From the NCBI GenBank assembly GCA_025163595.1, contig CP104100.1, forward strand, positions 248,001 through 312,000: a stretch of 64,000 nucleotides of DNA, read 5' to 3'. Origin of the DNA: Phaeobacter sp. G2 (GTDB lineage: Bacteria > Pseudomonadota > Alphaproteobacteria > Rhodobacterales > Rhodobacteraceae). The notes beneath the pieces were generated by a model that saw nothing but the letters and a program-made list of their open reading frames with translations, had not been told where the DNA came from and made no database searches. Positions 1 through 8,086 of the stretch are shown here, in pieces. Both the position numbers and the translations under genes were made by a program. The stretch's first letter is position 1, and the number at the start of each line of letters is the position of its first letter.

Positions 1-105
1 GGGGTCGAGCTGCTGTATCCAAGCTACCGCGAGGGGTTGCAGGCGGTGCTTGCAGCAGAAGATATGGAGCGCTTTGTGCCCCCTTCGGAGCCGCCAGCGT
101 TGTAG
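1..105 (+). CDS. C-terminal end of an unidentified protein (partial, left edge)
   Basis: An open frame runs from the window edge to a TAG at 103-105 and encodes about 34 residues ending in VPPSEPPAL. The gene begins outside the window and the tail holds no motif I recognise, so no function is assigned. The next start codon lies 3 bases after this stop, which suggests that the two genes are co-transcribed. Confidence 0.5.
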   Translation, partial: GVELLYPSYREGLQAVLAAEDMERFVPPSEPPAL

Positions 106-108
106 CAA

Positions 109-429
109 ATGGGGATTATGCATCTGTTCTTTGTGCTGCTGAATTTCAGAACACTTGGGCGGCTCGGTGCCCGGATCAACCGGAAGCATCCCAGCGTTTT
201 GGACCAGCTTTGGGAGCAACAACCATTTGCGAGAAAATTTGACGTTGTGTGTGGTTCCGCGGTGTTTTCCAAGCGGGCGGTGCTGTTGAATTTTGCAGTA
301 GTAAACCCAGAGAAACTGCCGGTCTATTTACTGGGAGACGATCAAATTGCGGAGCAGATACAAAAACTGAACGCGGGTAAGGCCGCGTCTATTTATCGGT
401 TTTTCTGCAAAATGTCTGGATACGACTAG
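109..429 (+). CDS. Small hypothetical protein (106 aa)
   Basis: The ATG at 109 follows the upstream stop by 3 bases, an operon-like spacing. A second in-frame ATG three codons later is an equally possible start. The 106-residue product has a short hydrophobic stretch near the N-terminus (LFFVLLNF) and a basic, mixed remainder ending FFCKMSGYD. It has no clear signal peptide or catalytic motif. The DNA looks less G+C-rich than the neighbouring dxs gene, which could reflect transfer. I do not recognise the family and infer coding only from the intact frame and spacing. Confidence 0.5.
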   Translation: MGIMHLFFVLLNFRTLGRLGARINRKHPSVLDQLWEQQPFARKFDVVCGSAVFSKRAVLLNFAVVNPEKLPVYLLGDDQIAEQIQKLNAGKAASIYRFFCKMSGYD

Positions 430-489
430 GCGAGGTGGTTCGGTCGAACCTGTCCATCAAGGCAAGTCCTGTCCTCGTGTTTTCCAATC

Positions 490-2418
490 TTACGCACGCT
501 TTTCCCCGATCTGGGCTACGCCTAGTACCTCCAACACCTTGGCTTCGATCTGCGGGGCGTTCATGGCGGCGGTCTCGTACATGTCTTTGGGGCTGGCTTG
601 GTCGATAAACGTATCGGGCAGCACCATGGAGCGGAATTTGAAGCCCGCGTCGAATACGCCCTCATCTGCCAGCAGCTGCGCCACATGGGAGCCAAAGCCG
701 CCTACGGCGCCCTCTTCAATGGTGATCAGCGCCTCGTGGTCGGCCACCAGATTCAGGATCATCTCACGGTCCAGCGGTTTAGCAAAACGGGCGTCGGCAA
801 TGGTTGGGGTGATGCCCTTGGCCGACAGGGCCTCAGCGGCCTTGCGGGTTTCGCCCAGACGGGTGCCAAAAGAGAGCAGCGCCACGCGTTTGCCCGTTTG
901 GATCATCCGGCCCTTGCCGATCTCCAGCAGTTGCGGCTCTTCCGGCATCTCGACACCTTCGCCCTCGCCACGGGGATAGCGAAAGGCGATGGGGCCCGCG
1001 TCATGGGCGGCGGCGGTATGGACCATATGCACCAGCTCTGCCTCGTCGGCGGCGGCCATCACCACCATACCGGGCAGGTTGGACATAAAACCGATGTCGA
1101 AGGAACCAGCATGGGTGGCACCATCTGCCCCCACCAGGCCAGCGCGGTCGATGGCAAAGCGCACGGGCAGGCGCTGGATGGCGACGTCATGCACCACCTG
1201 GTCATAGCCACGCTGCAAAAAGGTGGAATACATCGCACAAAACGGCTTCATCCCGCCGGCCGCCAGCGCGGCGGCAAAGGTGACGCCGTGCTGTTCGGCT
1301 ATGCCCACGTCAAAACAGCGTGACGGATAGCGTTCCGCCATCAGCGACAGGCCGGTGCCATCGGGCATGGCGGCCGTGACAGCGCAGATCTTGTCATCTT
1401 TGGCGGCAAGTTTCACCAGCTCATCGCCAAAGACACCCGTGTAGGAGGGCGCGTTAGAGGGGGCTTTTTTCTGCTCTCCGGTGACCATGTCAAATTTGGC
1501 GGTGGCATGGCCCTTGTCACGGGCTGTTTCAGCCGGGGCGTATCCCTTGCCCTTTTTGGTCAGCACGTGGATCAGGATCGGCCCGCGCGCGCGGGCCTTG
1601 ACGGTGCGCAGCACTGGCAGCAGCTGATCCAGATCGTGGCCATCAATAGGGCCGATGTAGGAAAAGCCGAGGGATTCAAACATGGTGCCGCCAACGGCCA
1701 TGCCTTTGAGCATGTCTTTGGCGCGTTTGGCGCCTTCGCGGAAGGGTTCCGGCAGCAGCGATGCGGCGCCCTTGGCCACGGCCTTCAGTTCCTGAAACGG
1801 TTCTTCGGCATAAAGCCGTGACAGATAGGAGGACAGCGCGCCAACTGGCGGTGCGATGCTCATCTCATTGTCGTTGAGGATGACGATCATGCGCTTGTCC
1901 AGATGACCAGCGTTGTTCATCGCCTCAAAGGCCATGCCGGCCGACATCGCGCCATCGCCGATCACCGCAATTGCTTCGCCCAGACCTTCGGGCACTACGC
2001 CGCCCAGATCGCGGGCCACCGAGAACCCCAGCGCCGCAGAGATCGAGGTGGAGCTATGGGCAGCGCCAAAGGGATCATAGGGAGATTCGGAGCGTTTGGT
2101 GAAACCCGACAGCCCGCCCTTGGTGCGCAGGGTGCGGATGCGGTCACGGCGTTCGGTCAGAATTTTATGGGGGTAGCTTTGATGCGAGACATCCCAGATC
2201 AGTTTATCCCGTGGGGTGTTGAACACCGCATGCAGCGCCACGGTGAGCTCTATCACGCCCAGCCCCGCACCCAGATGGCCGCCAGTGGTTGAGACCGCCG
2301 AAATGGTCTCTTGCCGCAGCTCATGGGCCAGCTGCACCAATTGTGCATCACTCAGCCCTTTCATATCCGCAGGGCGCGCGATCTGGTCCAGAAGCGGGGT
2401 AGAGGGCCGGTCAGACAT
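490..2418 (-). CDS. dxs: 1-deoxy-D-xylulose-5-phosphate synthase
   Basis: This 642-residue protein condenses pyruvate and glyceraldehyde 3-phosphate into DXP, the first step of the MEP isoprenoid pathway, in the cytoplasm. The thiamine-diphosphate motif GDGAMSAG is at residues 154-161, the early GGHLG histidine region is at 46-50, and the transketolase pyrimidine-binding part carries [12 protein letters not shown]. Length and full-span similarity match the DXS family. It is the last gene of the minus-strand run HDAC-xseB-ispA-dxs, 40 bases after ispA, so substrate supply and prenyl chain elongation are probably co-expressed. Confidence 0.97.
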   Translation of the reverse strand: MSDRPSTPLLDQIARPADMKGLSDAQLVQLAHELRQETISAVSTTGGHLGAGLGVIELTVALHAVFNTPRDKLIWDVSHQSYPHKILTERRDRIRTLRTKGGLSGFTKRSESPYDPFGAAHSSTSISAALGFSVARDLGGVVPEGLGEAIAVIGDGAMSAGMAFEAMNNAGHLDKRMIVILNDNEMSIAPPVGALSSYLSRLYAEEPFQELKAVAKGAASLLPEPFREGAKRAKDMLKGMAVGGTMFESLGFSYIGPIDGHDLDQLLPVLRTVKARARGPILIHVLTKKGKGYAPAETARDKGHATAKFDMVTGEQKKAPSNAPSYTGVFGDELVKLAAKDDKICAVTAAMPDGTGLSLMAERYPSRCFDVGIAEQHGVTFAAALAAGGMKPFCAMYSTFLQRGYDQVVHDVAIQRLPVRFAIDRAGLVGADGATHAGSFDIGFMSNLPGMVVMAAADEAELVHMVHTAAAHDAGPIAFRYPRGEGEGVEMPEEPQLLEIGKGRMIQTGKRVALLSFGTRLGETRKAAEALSAKGITPTIADARFAKPLDREMILNLVADHEALITIEEGAVGGFGSHVAQLLADEGVFDAGFKFRSMVLPDTFIDQASPKDMYETAAMNAPQIEAKVLEVLGVAQIGEKRA

Positions 2419-2458
2419 GATGTTTCCTTGTGGCGGTCAGGGCAATCGGGCCCCGGTG

Positions 2459-3322
2459 TCAGCTGTCACGCGCAATAACGAAGCGGGCGGTCTGCTTCAA
2501 GGTTTCTCCGGCGACCCCATAGGGGGCTAGGGCGCTGCAGGCCTCGTCGACCAGATCCCGAGCGCGCTGTTTGGCAGGCTCCAGTCCTAAGAGCGAGACA
2601 AAGGTCGCCTTGCCGGCAGTGGCATCTTTGCGCAGGGCCTTGCCAACCTTTTCAGCGTCTCCTTCCACATCCAAGATGTCATCGGCAATCTGAAATGCAA
2701 GGCCAAGAGCGGTTGCATATTGCCACAGAGCGCGGGAATCGTCGCCGGCAATCACTGGTCCAACGGTGGCAGACCAGTTGATCAGGCAGCCGGTTTTGCG
2801 GTCCTGCAGGCGGGTGATCTGTTCCAGGGTCAAAGGGGTTGTGGCGGTTTCTGCATCAATATCCAGCATCTGCCCCAGCACCATGCCAGAGCGGCCAGCC
2901 GCACGGGCCAATAGCCGGATGAGCTCTAGCGCGTTGGGGCCGAATTTTGCATCGGCCAACAGATCAAAGGCCATGGTTTGCAGGGCATCGCCTGTCAGCA
3001 CCGCTGTTGCCTCGTCCCATTTTTTATGGACCGTCGGCAGGCCACGGCGCAGATCGTCGTCATCCATGCAGGGCAGATCATCATGCACCAGGGAGTAGGC
3101 GTGAATGCATTCAATCGCGACGGCCGCATCCAGGGCGGCCTCGGCATCAACGCCGTGCAGCCGCGCACTTTCCAGCGCCAGAAATCCGCGCAGCATCTTG
3201 CCGCCCATCACCGCATGCAGCATGGGCTGTCCCAAGGTGGACTGCACAGGAATAATCGCGCTCAAGCGGGCAGAGATCTCTTGTTGCGCCTGTTTCAGCG
3301 CCACGGTGAACGAGGCAGCCAT
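2459..3322 (-). CDS. ispA: Polyprenyl (farnesyl/geranyl) diphosphate synthase
   Basis: The 287-residue protein adds isopentenyl diphosphate to allylic diphosphates in the cytoplasm. The first aspartate-rich motif HDDLPCMDDDD and the second, ADDILD, that bind the Mg-diphosphate are both present. The start is placed at the ATG at 3322 (MAASFTVALKQ); the frame is open further upstream, but that extension would run into xseB, whose stop is only 4 bases away. It lies between xseB and dxs in one operon. Product chain length (C10, C15 or C20) cannot be told by eye. Confidence 0.94.
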   Translation of the reverse strand: MAASFTVALKQAQQEISARLSAIIPVQSTLGQPMLHAVMGGKMLRGFLALESARLHGVDAEAALDAAVAIECIHAYSLVHDDLPCMDDDDLRRGLPTVHKKWDEATAVLTGDALQTMAFDLLADAKFGPNALELIRLLARAAGRSGMVLGQMLDIDAETATTPLTLEQITRLQDRKTGCLINWSATVGPVIAGDDSRALWQYATALGLAFQIADDILDVEGDAEKVGKALRKDATAGKATFVSLLGLEPAKQRARDLVDEACSALAPYGVAGETLKQTARFVIARDS

Positions 3323-3326
3323 GCTG

Positions 3327-3578
3327 TTAGCCCGCGTCCAGAGCCTGGGTTGCAACCGGTGTGCCGCTGGCGTCCAGCGTCAGGGAGGCGACCTTCTCTT
3401 CGGCGCGCTTCAACTCATCTTCGCAGCGTTTCTTGAGCTTGGCACCCCGTTCATACAGCGCGATCGAGGCATCCAGTGCCACATCGCCACGTTCCAGTTG
3501 GCCAACCACAGTTTCCAGCTCGCGCATGGCCTGCTCAAAGCTCATCTCTTCTACGGAGGGGGCGGTGGGTTCAGTCAT
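3327..3578 (-). CDS. xseB: Exodeoxyribonuclease VII small subunit
   Basis: This acidic, mostly helical protein of 83 residues has the XseB core (SFEQAMRELETVVGQLERG, then LYERGAKLKKRCEDEL). In the family it associates in several copies with XseA to degrade single-stranded DNA. Its start overlaps the stop of the upstream HDAC-like gene by 4 bases, implying translational coupling, and ispA begins 4 bases after its stop. An xseB-ispA-dxs order is common in Proteobacteria, which supports the call; xseA is not in this window. Confidence 0.92.
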   Translation of the reverse strand: MTEPTAPSVEEMSFEQAMRELETVVGQLERGDVALDASIALYERGAKLKKRCEDELKRAEEKVASLTLDASGTPVATQALDAG

Positions 3579-4501
3579 GTCGCTGCCTTTATCAATTCTT
3601 CCACATGTGCGCGCGTGGCCTGCGCTAGGGCGTTCAGATCATATCCGCCTTCCAAAGTCGAGACGATACGACCCTGACACAGCTCCTCTGCCAGAGCGCA
3701 GAGTTTAGCCGTAAGCCAGGCAAAATCGGTCGTGCTCCAGTTCAGACTGGCCAGCGGATCATCGCGGTGGGCGTCAAAGCCGGCCGAAATGATTATCAGC
3801 TCTGGTTTAAAGGCGCGCAGCCGTGGAAAAGCCTGGCCTTCATAGGCGGCGCGCATTTCAGGGCCAGCAGAATCGGGTGCCAGTGGCATGTTGAGAATCT
3901 GGCCGTATGCGCCGTCTTCATCCACCCGCCCTGAACCGGGCCACAGCGGCATTTGTTGGCTAGTGATAAACAGGGCGCGGGGCTCATCCCACAATAGATC
4001 CTGGGTGCCGTTGCCGTGATGCACGTCAAAATCCACCACCGCGACTCGCTTCAGGCCGTGATGATCTAGGGCATGTTTGGCGGCCAGTGCAGCGTTCCCA
4101 AACAGGCAAAACCCCATGGCGGTCTCGGTTTCGGCATGGTGTCCCGGTGGGCGAATAGCAGCAAAGGCGTTTTGAACCTCGCCTGTCAGTACCAAATCCA
4201 CGGCGCGTACCGCAGCACCGGCGGCGCGAAAGGCCGCGTCTAGTGAACCGGGGGACAGGAAAGTATCGCCATCAATCTGTGCATAGCCTTCGATTGGGCG
4301 GGCGCTGCGCAGGGCGCGCAGATGATCCACAGGATGGATGCGCAGGACGTCATCCTCGGCCGCCATCGGCGCGGCAACACGTTTCAGATCCAGTGTTTCC
4401 AGCGCGTGTAGGACGTGTTCAAGGCGGGCCACCTGTTCGGGGTGCCCCTCTGGTGTGTCATGGCGCAGGCAATCAGCGTGGGTGATCAAAGCGGTTGTCA
4501 T
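3575..4501 (-). CDS. Histone deacetylase family protein (class II-like deacetylase)
   Basis: The 308-residue protein has the zinc-dependent deacetylase fold. RPPGHHAE carries the paired histidines, VDFDVHHGNGTQ carries the zinc-ligating Asp and His, and SAGFDAHRDDP carries the second Asp. Bacterial members act on acetylpolyamines, acetoin-related compounds or acetyl-lysine, and the substrate cannot be chosen from sequence. The start is put at 4501 (MTTALITHADC) because similarity begins there; the longer frame to 4552 is not supported. It is the first gene of the xseB-ispA-dxs operon. Confidence 0.9.
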   Translation of the reverse strand: MTTALITHADCLRHDTPEGHPEQVARLEHVLHALETLDLKRVAAPMAAEDDVLRIHPVDHLRALRSARPIEGYAQIDGDTFLSPGSLDAAFRAAGAAVRAVDLVLTGEVQNAFAAIRPPGHHAETETAMGFCLFGNAALAAKHALDHHGLKRVAVVDFDVHHGNGTQDLLWDEPRALFITSQQMPLWPGSGRVDEDGAYGQILNMPLAPDSAGPEMRAAYEGQAFPRLRAFKPELIIISAGFDAHRDDPLASLNWSTTDFAWLTAKLCALAEELCQGRIVSTLEGGYDLNALAQATRAHVEELIKAAT

Positions 4502-4611
4502 TTTGGCATGTTCCAGAGCGTCAGAGTGAACAACAGGGGCAGCATTGCCCACAGGGTGCCAGCAAAGGGATCAGTTAGAAAGGGCGAGTCTTTCGGAGCG
4601 ACGGTCCCTGA

Positions 4612-5313
4612 TCAATCAGGCGCAAGCATATAGCCGGCGCCGCGGACAGTTTGCAGGTATTGCGGCTGTTTTGGGTTCGGCTCGATCTTGCGGCGCAGCC
4701 GGGTGATCTGAACATCCACAGCGCGTTCCTGTGCCTGACCACGGTCCCGGCCCAGATCTTCGACCAGTTTGGCGCGGCTCACGGGGTCTCCGGGGCAGGC
4801 CGAAAAGATCTTCATCAGCTGGCTTTCGGTGCCGGTTAACCGCACCAGATCATTGCCCTGCCACATCTCTCCGCGTTCGATATCATAGCGGATGTCGCCA
4901 AGATGCAGCACCTTGGGGGCGCTGTCCTGCGCCGAGGTATCCGGCACCCGGCGCAGGATCGCATTGACCCGCAGCAGCAGTTCCTTGGGTTCAAAGGGTT
5001 TGGGCAGATAGTCATCCGCGCCGGCCTCAAATCCGGTGATGCGGTCCTCTGTCTCGCCCTTAGCGGTGAGCAGCAGGATTGGCGTGGTCATGGTTTCGCG
5101 CAGGGATTTGGTCAGCGAGATACCGTCCTCGCCCGGCATCATCACATCCATGATGATCAGATCAAAATCGAGCCCGGCCAAGATCCGGCGGGCATGGGCT
5201 GCGTCCCGTGCCGCAGAGACCAGAAAACCGGCCCGCACCAGAAATTTCTTCAGCAATCCGCGAATGCGTTCGTCATCGTCAACAATCAGTAGGTGCGAGT
5301 CAAAGGTGGTCAT
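4612..5313 (-). CDS. petR: OmpR-type response regulator, PetR-like
   Basis: The protein of 233 residues has a receiver domain (acidic VDDD at 11-14, phospho-acceptor Asp56 in IIMDVMMPG, Lys105 in PKPFEP) followed by a C-terminal winged helix ending GAGYMLAPD. Its 4-base overlap with an upstream MarR-family gene matches the petP-petR pair known from Rhodobacter capsulatus, where PetR is linked to cytochrome bc1 expression. No histidine kinase gene is adjacent. The assignment as PetR rests on this gene pairing and overall similarity; the receiver/winged-helix architecture is certain. Confidence 0.8.
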   Translation of the reverse strand: MTTFDSHLLIVDDDERIRGLLKKFLVRAGFLVSAARDAAHARRILAGLDFDLIIMDVMMPGEDGISLTKSLRETMTTPILLLTAKGETEDRITGFEAGADDYLPKPFEPKELLLRVNAILRRVPDTSAQDSAPKVLHLGDIRYDIERGEMWQGNDLVRLTGTESQLMKIFSACPGDPVSRAKLVEDLGRDRGQAQERAVDVQITRLRRKIEPNPKQPQYLQTVRGAGYMLAPD

Positions 5314-5846
5314 GATCCGGTTTCCCGCAGATTGATATAGGCCCGGCGCATATCTGCATCCATCATCGCCTCCAATACCTTCTTGAACCCCTGGACGGCC
5401 TCGGGCCCGGCATCCTTATAGGCGGCGCGCATGCGGGCGCGCTGGGCATCCGAAAGCTTGGCCTCCAGCTGTCTGCCTTCCTCGGTGAGGTGAAGATGGC
5501 GTTCGCGCTTGTCGGTGACCCCAACCCGGCTTTCGACCAACCCATCGCTGATCAGGGTGCGCAGAACCCGGTTGAGCGATTGTTTGGTGACGCCCAGGAT
5601 GGTCAGCATGTTGTTTACCGTGGTCCCGGGGGCGCGATTGATAAAGTGAATGGCGCGGTGATGGGCACGCCCATAAGACATCTGTGCCAGAATGCGGTCG
5701 GGATCGGCTGTAAAGCCGCGATAGGCAAAGAACATTGCCTCGATCCCCTGGCGCAATTGTTCATCGGTCAAAAACAACAGGCTTTCGCCGCCATAGCCCT
5801 GGCTGGATCGCCCCATTGACCGTCCGCTTGAGCTGCCTTCTGCCAT
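5310..5846 (-). CDS. petP: MarR-family transcriptional regulator, PetP-like
   Basis: The 178-residue protein has a MarR winged helix in its centre (VNNMLTILGVTKQSLNRVL recognition region, then a wing at RVGVTDKRERHLHLTEEGR). A Ser/Gly-rich N-terminal leader of about 20 residues precedes it. It is translationally coupled to the response regulator by a 4-base overlap, as petP is to petR in R. capsulatus. It faces ilvE across a 170-base region with repeats that could be its operator. The petABC operon lies about 13 kb away rather than directly downstream. Confidence 0.75.
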   Translation of the reverse strand: MAEGSSSGRSMGRSSQGYGGESLLFLTDEQLRQGIEAMFFAYRGFTADPDRILAQMSYGRAHHRAIHFINRAPGTTVNNMLTILGVTKQSLNRVLRTLISDGLVESRVGVTDKRERHLHLTEEGRQLEAKLSDAQRARMRAAYKDAGPEAVQGFKKVLEAMMDADMRRAYINLRETGS

Positions 5847-6016
5847 GGTGCGTTCCCTCTGCTCGCCGTGCGTCCCTGCCGGTCAGTTTATGTCAGCTAT
5901 ATTGACATTCCAAGAGTGAAGATGTATCGAATCGCAGCTTTGGCGCAACAATATGTCCACTTCGGTCATATTTGGCGCAACTTATGAAAATACAACTGCT
6001 TTGAGGAGGCTGTGGC
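5847..6016. promoter_or_regulatory. Divergent petP/ilvE control region with direct and inverted repeats
   Basis: The 11-base sequence TTTGGCGCAAC occurs twice in direct orientation, at 5939-5949 and 5971-5981, exactly 32 bases (about three helical turns) apart. Between them ATATG and CATAT form an inverted repeat around 5951-5970. A sigma-70-like promoter reading toward ilvE is TTGACA at 5902-5907, a 17-base spacer, and TATCGA at 5925-5930, which would place the repeats just downstream of the transcription start. TTGAGGAGG before the ilvE ATG is a strong ribosome-binding site. The bound regulator is unknown; autoregulation by PetP is a guess. Confidence 0.5.
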
Positions 6017-6883
6017 ATGGCTGGATATGATGATCGTGACGGCTTTATCTGGATGGACGGAGAGCTGGTCGACTGGCGAGATGCAAAGGTGCACGTCCTG
6101 ACCCATGCGATGCACTATGCGTCTTCGGTGTTTGAAGGTGAGCGCGCCTATAACGGCAAGATCTTCAAAAGCCGCGAACATTCCGAGCGGCTGATTGCCA
6201 GTGCTGAGGCGCTGGACATGCCGATGCCCTATTCGGTGGATGATATCGAAGCCGCCAAAGAAGAGACCCTCAAGGCCTCTGGGCTGCAGGACGCCTATGT
6301 GCGGGCTCTGGTCTGGCGCGGCTCTGGCGAAGACATGGGTGTTGCCTCGGCGCAGAATCCGGTGCGCATGGCCGTGGCAGTCTGGGGCTGGGGGGCCTAT
6401 TATGGCGATGCCAAGATGCAGGGCGCCAAACTGGACATTGCGGAATACAAGCGCCCCAGCCCTGAGACAATCCCGGTGCATGCCAAGGCGGCGGGTCTTT
6501 ATATGATCTGCACCATTTCCAAGCATAAGGCTGAGGCCAAAGGCTGTTCGGATGCCCTGTTCATGGATTATCGCGGCTATGTGGCTGAGGCGACCGGCGC
6601 CAATATCTTCTTTGTGAAGGACGGCGAAGTGCACACGCCGCTGGCAGATTGCTTTCTCAATGGGATTACCCGTCAGACCGTGATTGCGATGCTCAAGGAA
6701 AAAGGCATCACCGTGCATGAACGTCGCATCCTGCCCGAGGAGATGGAAGGGTTTGAACAGTGCTGGTTGACCGGCACCGCGGCTGAGGTCACCCCTGTTG
6801 GGGAAATCGGTCCCTACACATTCGAAGTCGGTGAGATGACGCGCGACATCGCTGCAGCTTATGAAGCGATGGTGCGTAGTTAA
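6017..6883 (+). CDS. ilvE: Branched-chain amino acid aminotransferase
   Basis: The 288-residue class IV PLP aminotransferase reversibly transfers amino groups between Leu/Ile/Val and 2-oxoglutarate. The N-terminal part has the ALHYASSVFEGERAY-like substrate-pocket region, and the middle carries VHAKAAGLY, with the lysine expected to bind PLP. VAEATGANIFFVKDGEVHTP and LNGITRQTVI are the class IV signatures. Length is usual. The start follows a strong GGAGG, and an intrinsic terminator follows the stop, so the gene is probably monocistronic. Confidence 0.95.
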   Translation: MAGYDDRDGFIWMDGELVDWRDAKVHVLTHAMHYASSVFEGERAYNGKIFKSREHSERLIASAEALDMPMPYSVDDIEAAKEETLKASGLQDAYVRALVWRGSGEDMGVASAQNPVRMAVAVWGWGAYYGDAKMQGAKLDIAEYKRPSPETIPVHAKAAGLYMICTISKHKAEAKGCSDALFMDYRGYVAEATGANIFFVKDGEVHTPLADCFLNGITRQTVIAMLKEKGITVHERRILPEEMEGFEQCWLTGTAAEVTPVGEIGPYTFEVGEMTRDIAAAYEAMVRS

Positions 6884-6907
6884 TCGCAGCTGCTGTTGTT
6901 AAAATGA

Positions 6908-6940
6908 AAAAGCGCGGAAGATACCTTCCGCGCTTTTACT
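6908..6940 (+). terminator. Rho-independent terminator after ilvE
   Basis: A perfect 13-base stem (AAAAGCGCGGAAG at 6908-6920 with CTTCCGCGCTTTT at 6925-6937) encloses a 4-base loop and ends in Ts. It lies 24 bases after the ilvE stop. Confidence 0.9.
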
Positions 6941-6978
6941 GTATGAGCATCTGGCGATGCGGTTGCCGCCTGTGGCTG

Positions 6979-7003
6979 CTTCATTTGGCCAAAAATATCC
7001 CGA
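6979..7003 (-). repeat. Intergenic repeat core (TATTTTTGGCCAAATGA family), copy 1
   Basis: Read on the minus strand this is GGATATTTTTGGCCAAATGA followed by AGCAG. The same core appears on the plus strand at 13531-13548, and a diverged form at 21541-21564. Unlike those copies, no G-rich GCT-loop hairpin precedes it. It lies between the convergent ilvE and ohr genes. Confidence 0.6.
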
Positions 7004-7036
7004 ACGCGCGGCAAGGACTCGCGCATTACTTCGGCC

Positions 7037-7465
7037 TTATTGAACTTCTGTTGTCACCTCGACGTTGCCCTGAATCGCGTTGGAATAGGGGCAAATTTTG
7101 TGACCTGCTTCGACGATGCGTTCGGCCTGGGCCGCGTCAAGCCCGGGCAGGGTCACCACAAGGGCGACACTCAGACCAAAACCACCCTCGGGTTTGGGGC
7201 CAATTCCCACATTTGCAGTGACCGAAACCTCGGCGGGAACCTTGGCCAGGCTTTCATCCTGCGTCGTGGCAAATTGCATGGCGCCAATGAAGCAGGCGGA
7301 ATATCCGGCGGCAAAAAGCTGCTCTGGATTGCTGCCTTTGCCGTCCCCGCCCAGGGCAGGTGGCGCCGCCAGAACCAGATCGAGACCAGATTCTGCAACT
7401 GTGGCGCGGCCATTGCGGCCTCCGGTGGCTGTGCCCTGGGCGGTATAAAGAGGGGAGATGCTCAT
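7037..7465 (-). CDS. ohr: Organic hydroperoxide resistance protein (Ohr)
   Basis: The 142-residue OsmC/Ohr-fold peroxidase reduces organic hydroperoxides, normally with lipoyl-dependent recycling. The two redox cysteines of the family are visible as Cys58 (AAGYSACFIGA) and Cys125 (HKICPYSNA), and the conserved Arg/Glu frame (TGGRNG, NPEQLF) is intact. It is divergent from an OhrR-type MarR regulator, with operator-like repeats in between, the standard arrangement for peroxide-induced ohr. It ends facing ilvE. Confidence 0.95.
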   Translation of the reverse strand: MSISPLYTAQGTATGGRNGRATVAESGLDLVLAAPPALGGDGKGSNPEQLFAAGYSACFIGAMQFATTQDESLAKVPAEVSVTANVGIGPKPEGGFGLSVALVVTLPGLDAAQAERIVEAGHKICPYSNAIQGNVEVTTEVQ

Positions 7466-7487
7466 GGTGGTGTCCTTGTTTTGATTT

Positions 7488-7574
7488 TAATCGTGTAAGA
7501 ATATATCGTGTACGATTTAAATAGGTCAGGCCGGGACCAGTGGCAAGGGGTTGCAGTTTGATCGTGTGCGATTT
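7488..7574. promoter_or_regulatory. OhrR operator-like repeats between ohr and ohrR
   Basis: Three copies of an ATCGTGT-based element lie here: ATCGTGTAAGAA at 7490-7501, ATCGTGTACGAT at 7505-7516 (near-palindromic) and ATCGTGTGCGAT at 7561-7572. The first two sit next to the ohr start and the third is 14 bases before the ohrR ATG. This arrangement would let one repressor control both genes. Binding by OhrR is inferred from the position and symmetry. Confidence 0.65.
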
Positions 7575-7585
7575 ACCTGTCAAGA

Positions 7586-8029
7586 ATGACGCACCGACCC
7601 CTTCACCTTGATGACCTGCTGTGCTTTGCGCTCTATTCCGCCAACAATGCCATGGGGCGGCTGTATCGGCCGCTGTTGTCGCAATATGGGCTGACCTATC
7701 CGCAGTATCTGGTGCTTGTCGCCCTGTGGGAGCAGGGCAGCCAGAAGGTGAATGATCTGGGCATCGCATTGAACCTGGAGTCAAATACGCTCACGCCTTT
7801 GTTGAAACGCATGGAGGCGGCCGACCTGATCACGCGTAAGCGAAATCCTGAGGATGAGCGCAGTGTGATTGTCTCATTGGCAGCTAAAGGTCTTGCCTTG
7901 CAGAACGAGGCGGCAACTATCTCGCGCTGTATTTTGGACGCGGCGGGGGATGATCTGGCTGACCTGATTTCGTTACGCGACAAGATCCAGGAGCTGGCAC
8001 TGCGGTTGAACGCAAAGAGCCAGGCCTAA
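7586..8029 (+). CDS. ohrR: MarR-family organic peroxide sensor (OhrR)
   Basis: The 147-residue MarR-fold protein carries the single N-terminal peroxide-sensing cysteine of OhrR at Cys13 (LDDLLCFALYSAN) and the aromatic cluster that follows it (LYRPLLSQYGLTYPQYLVL). The winged helix spans about residues 55-100 (LNLESNTLTPLLKRM, then KRNPEDERSVIV). It is divergent from ohr. Oxidation of Cys13 by lipid hydroperoxides is expected to release it from the operators at 7490-7572. Confidence 0.92.
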   Translation: MTHRPLHLDDLLCFALYSANNAMGRLYRPLLSQYGLTYPQYLVLVALWEQGSQKVNDLGIALNLESNTLTPLLKRMEAADLITRKRNPEDERSVIVSLAAKGLALQNEAATISRCILDAAGDDLADLISLRDKIQELALRLNAKSQA

Positions 8030-8086
8030 AAGAACGAAACCGGATCGTGGTTTAGGCGAAACCCGAGCCGGGAGGGCAGGGCGGGC

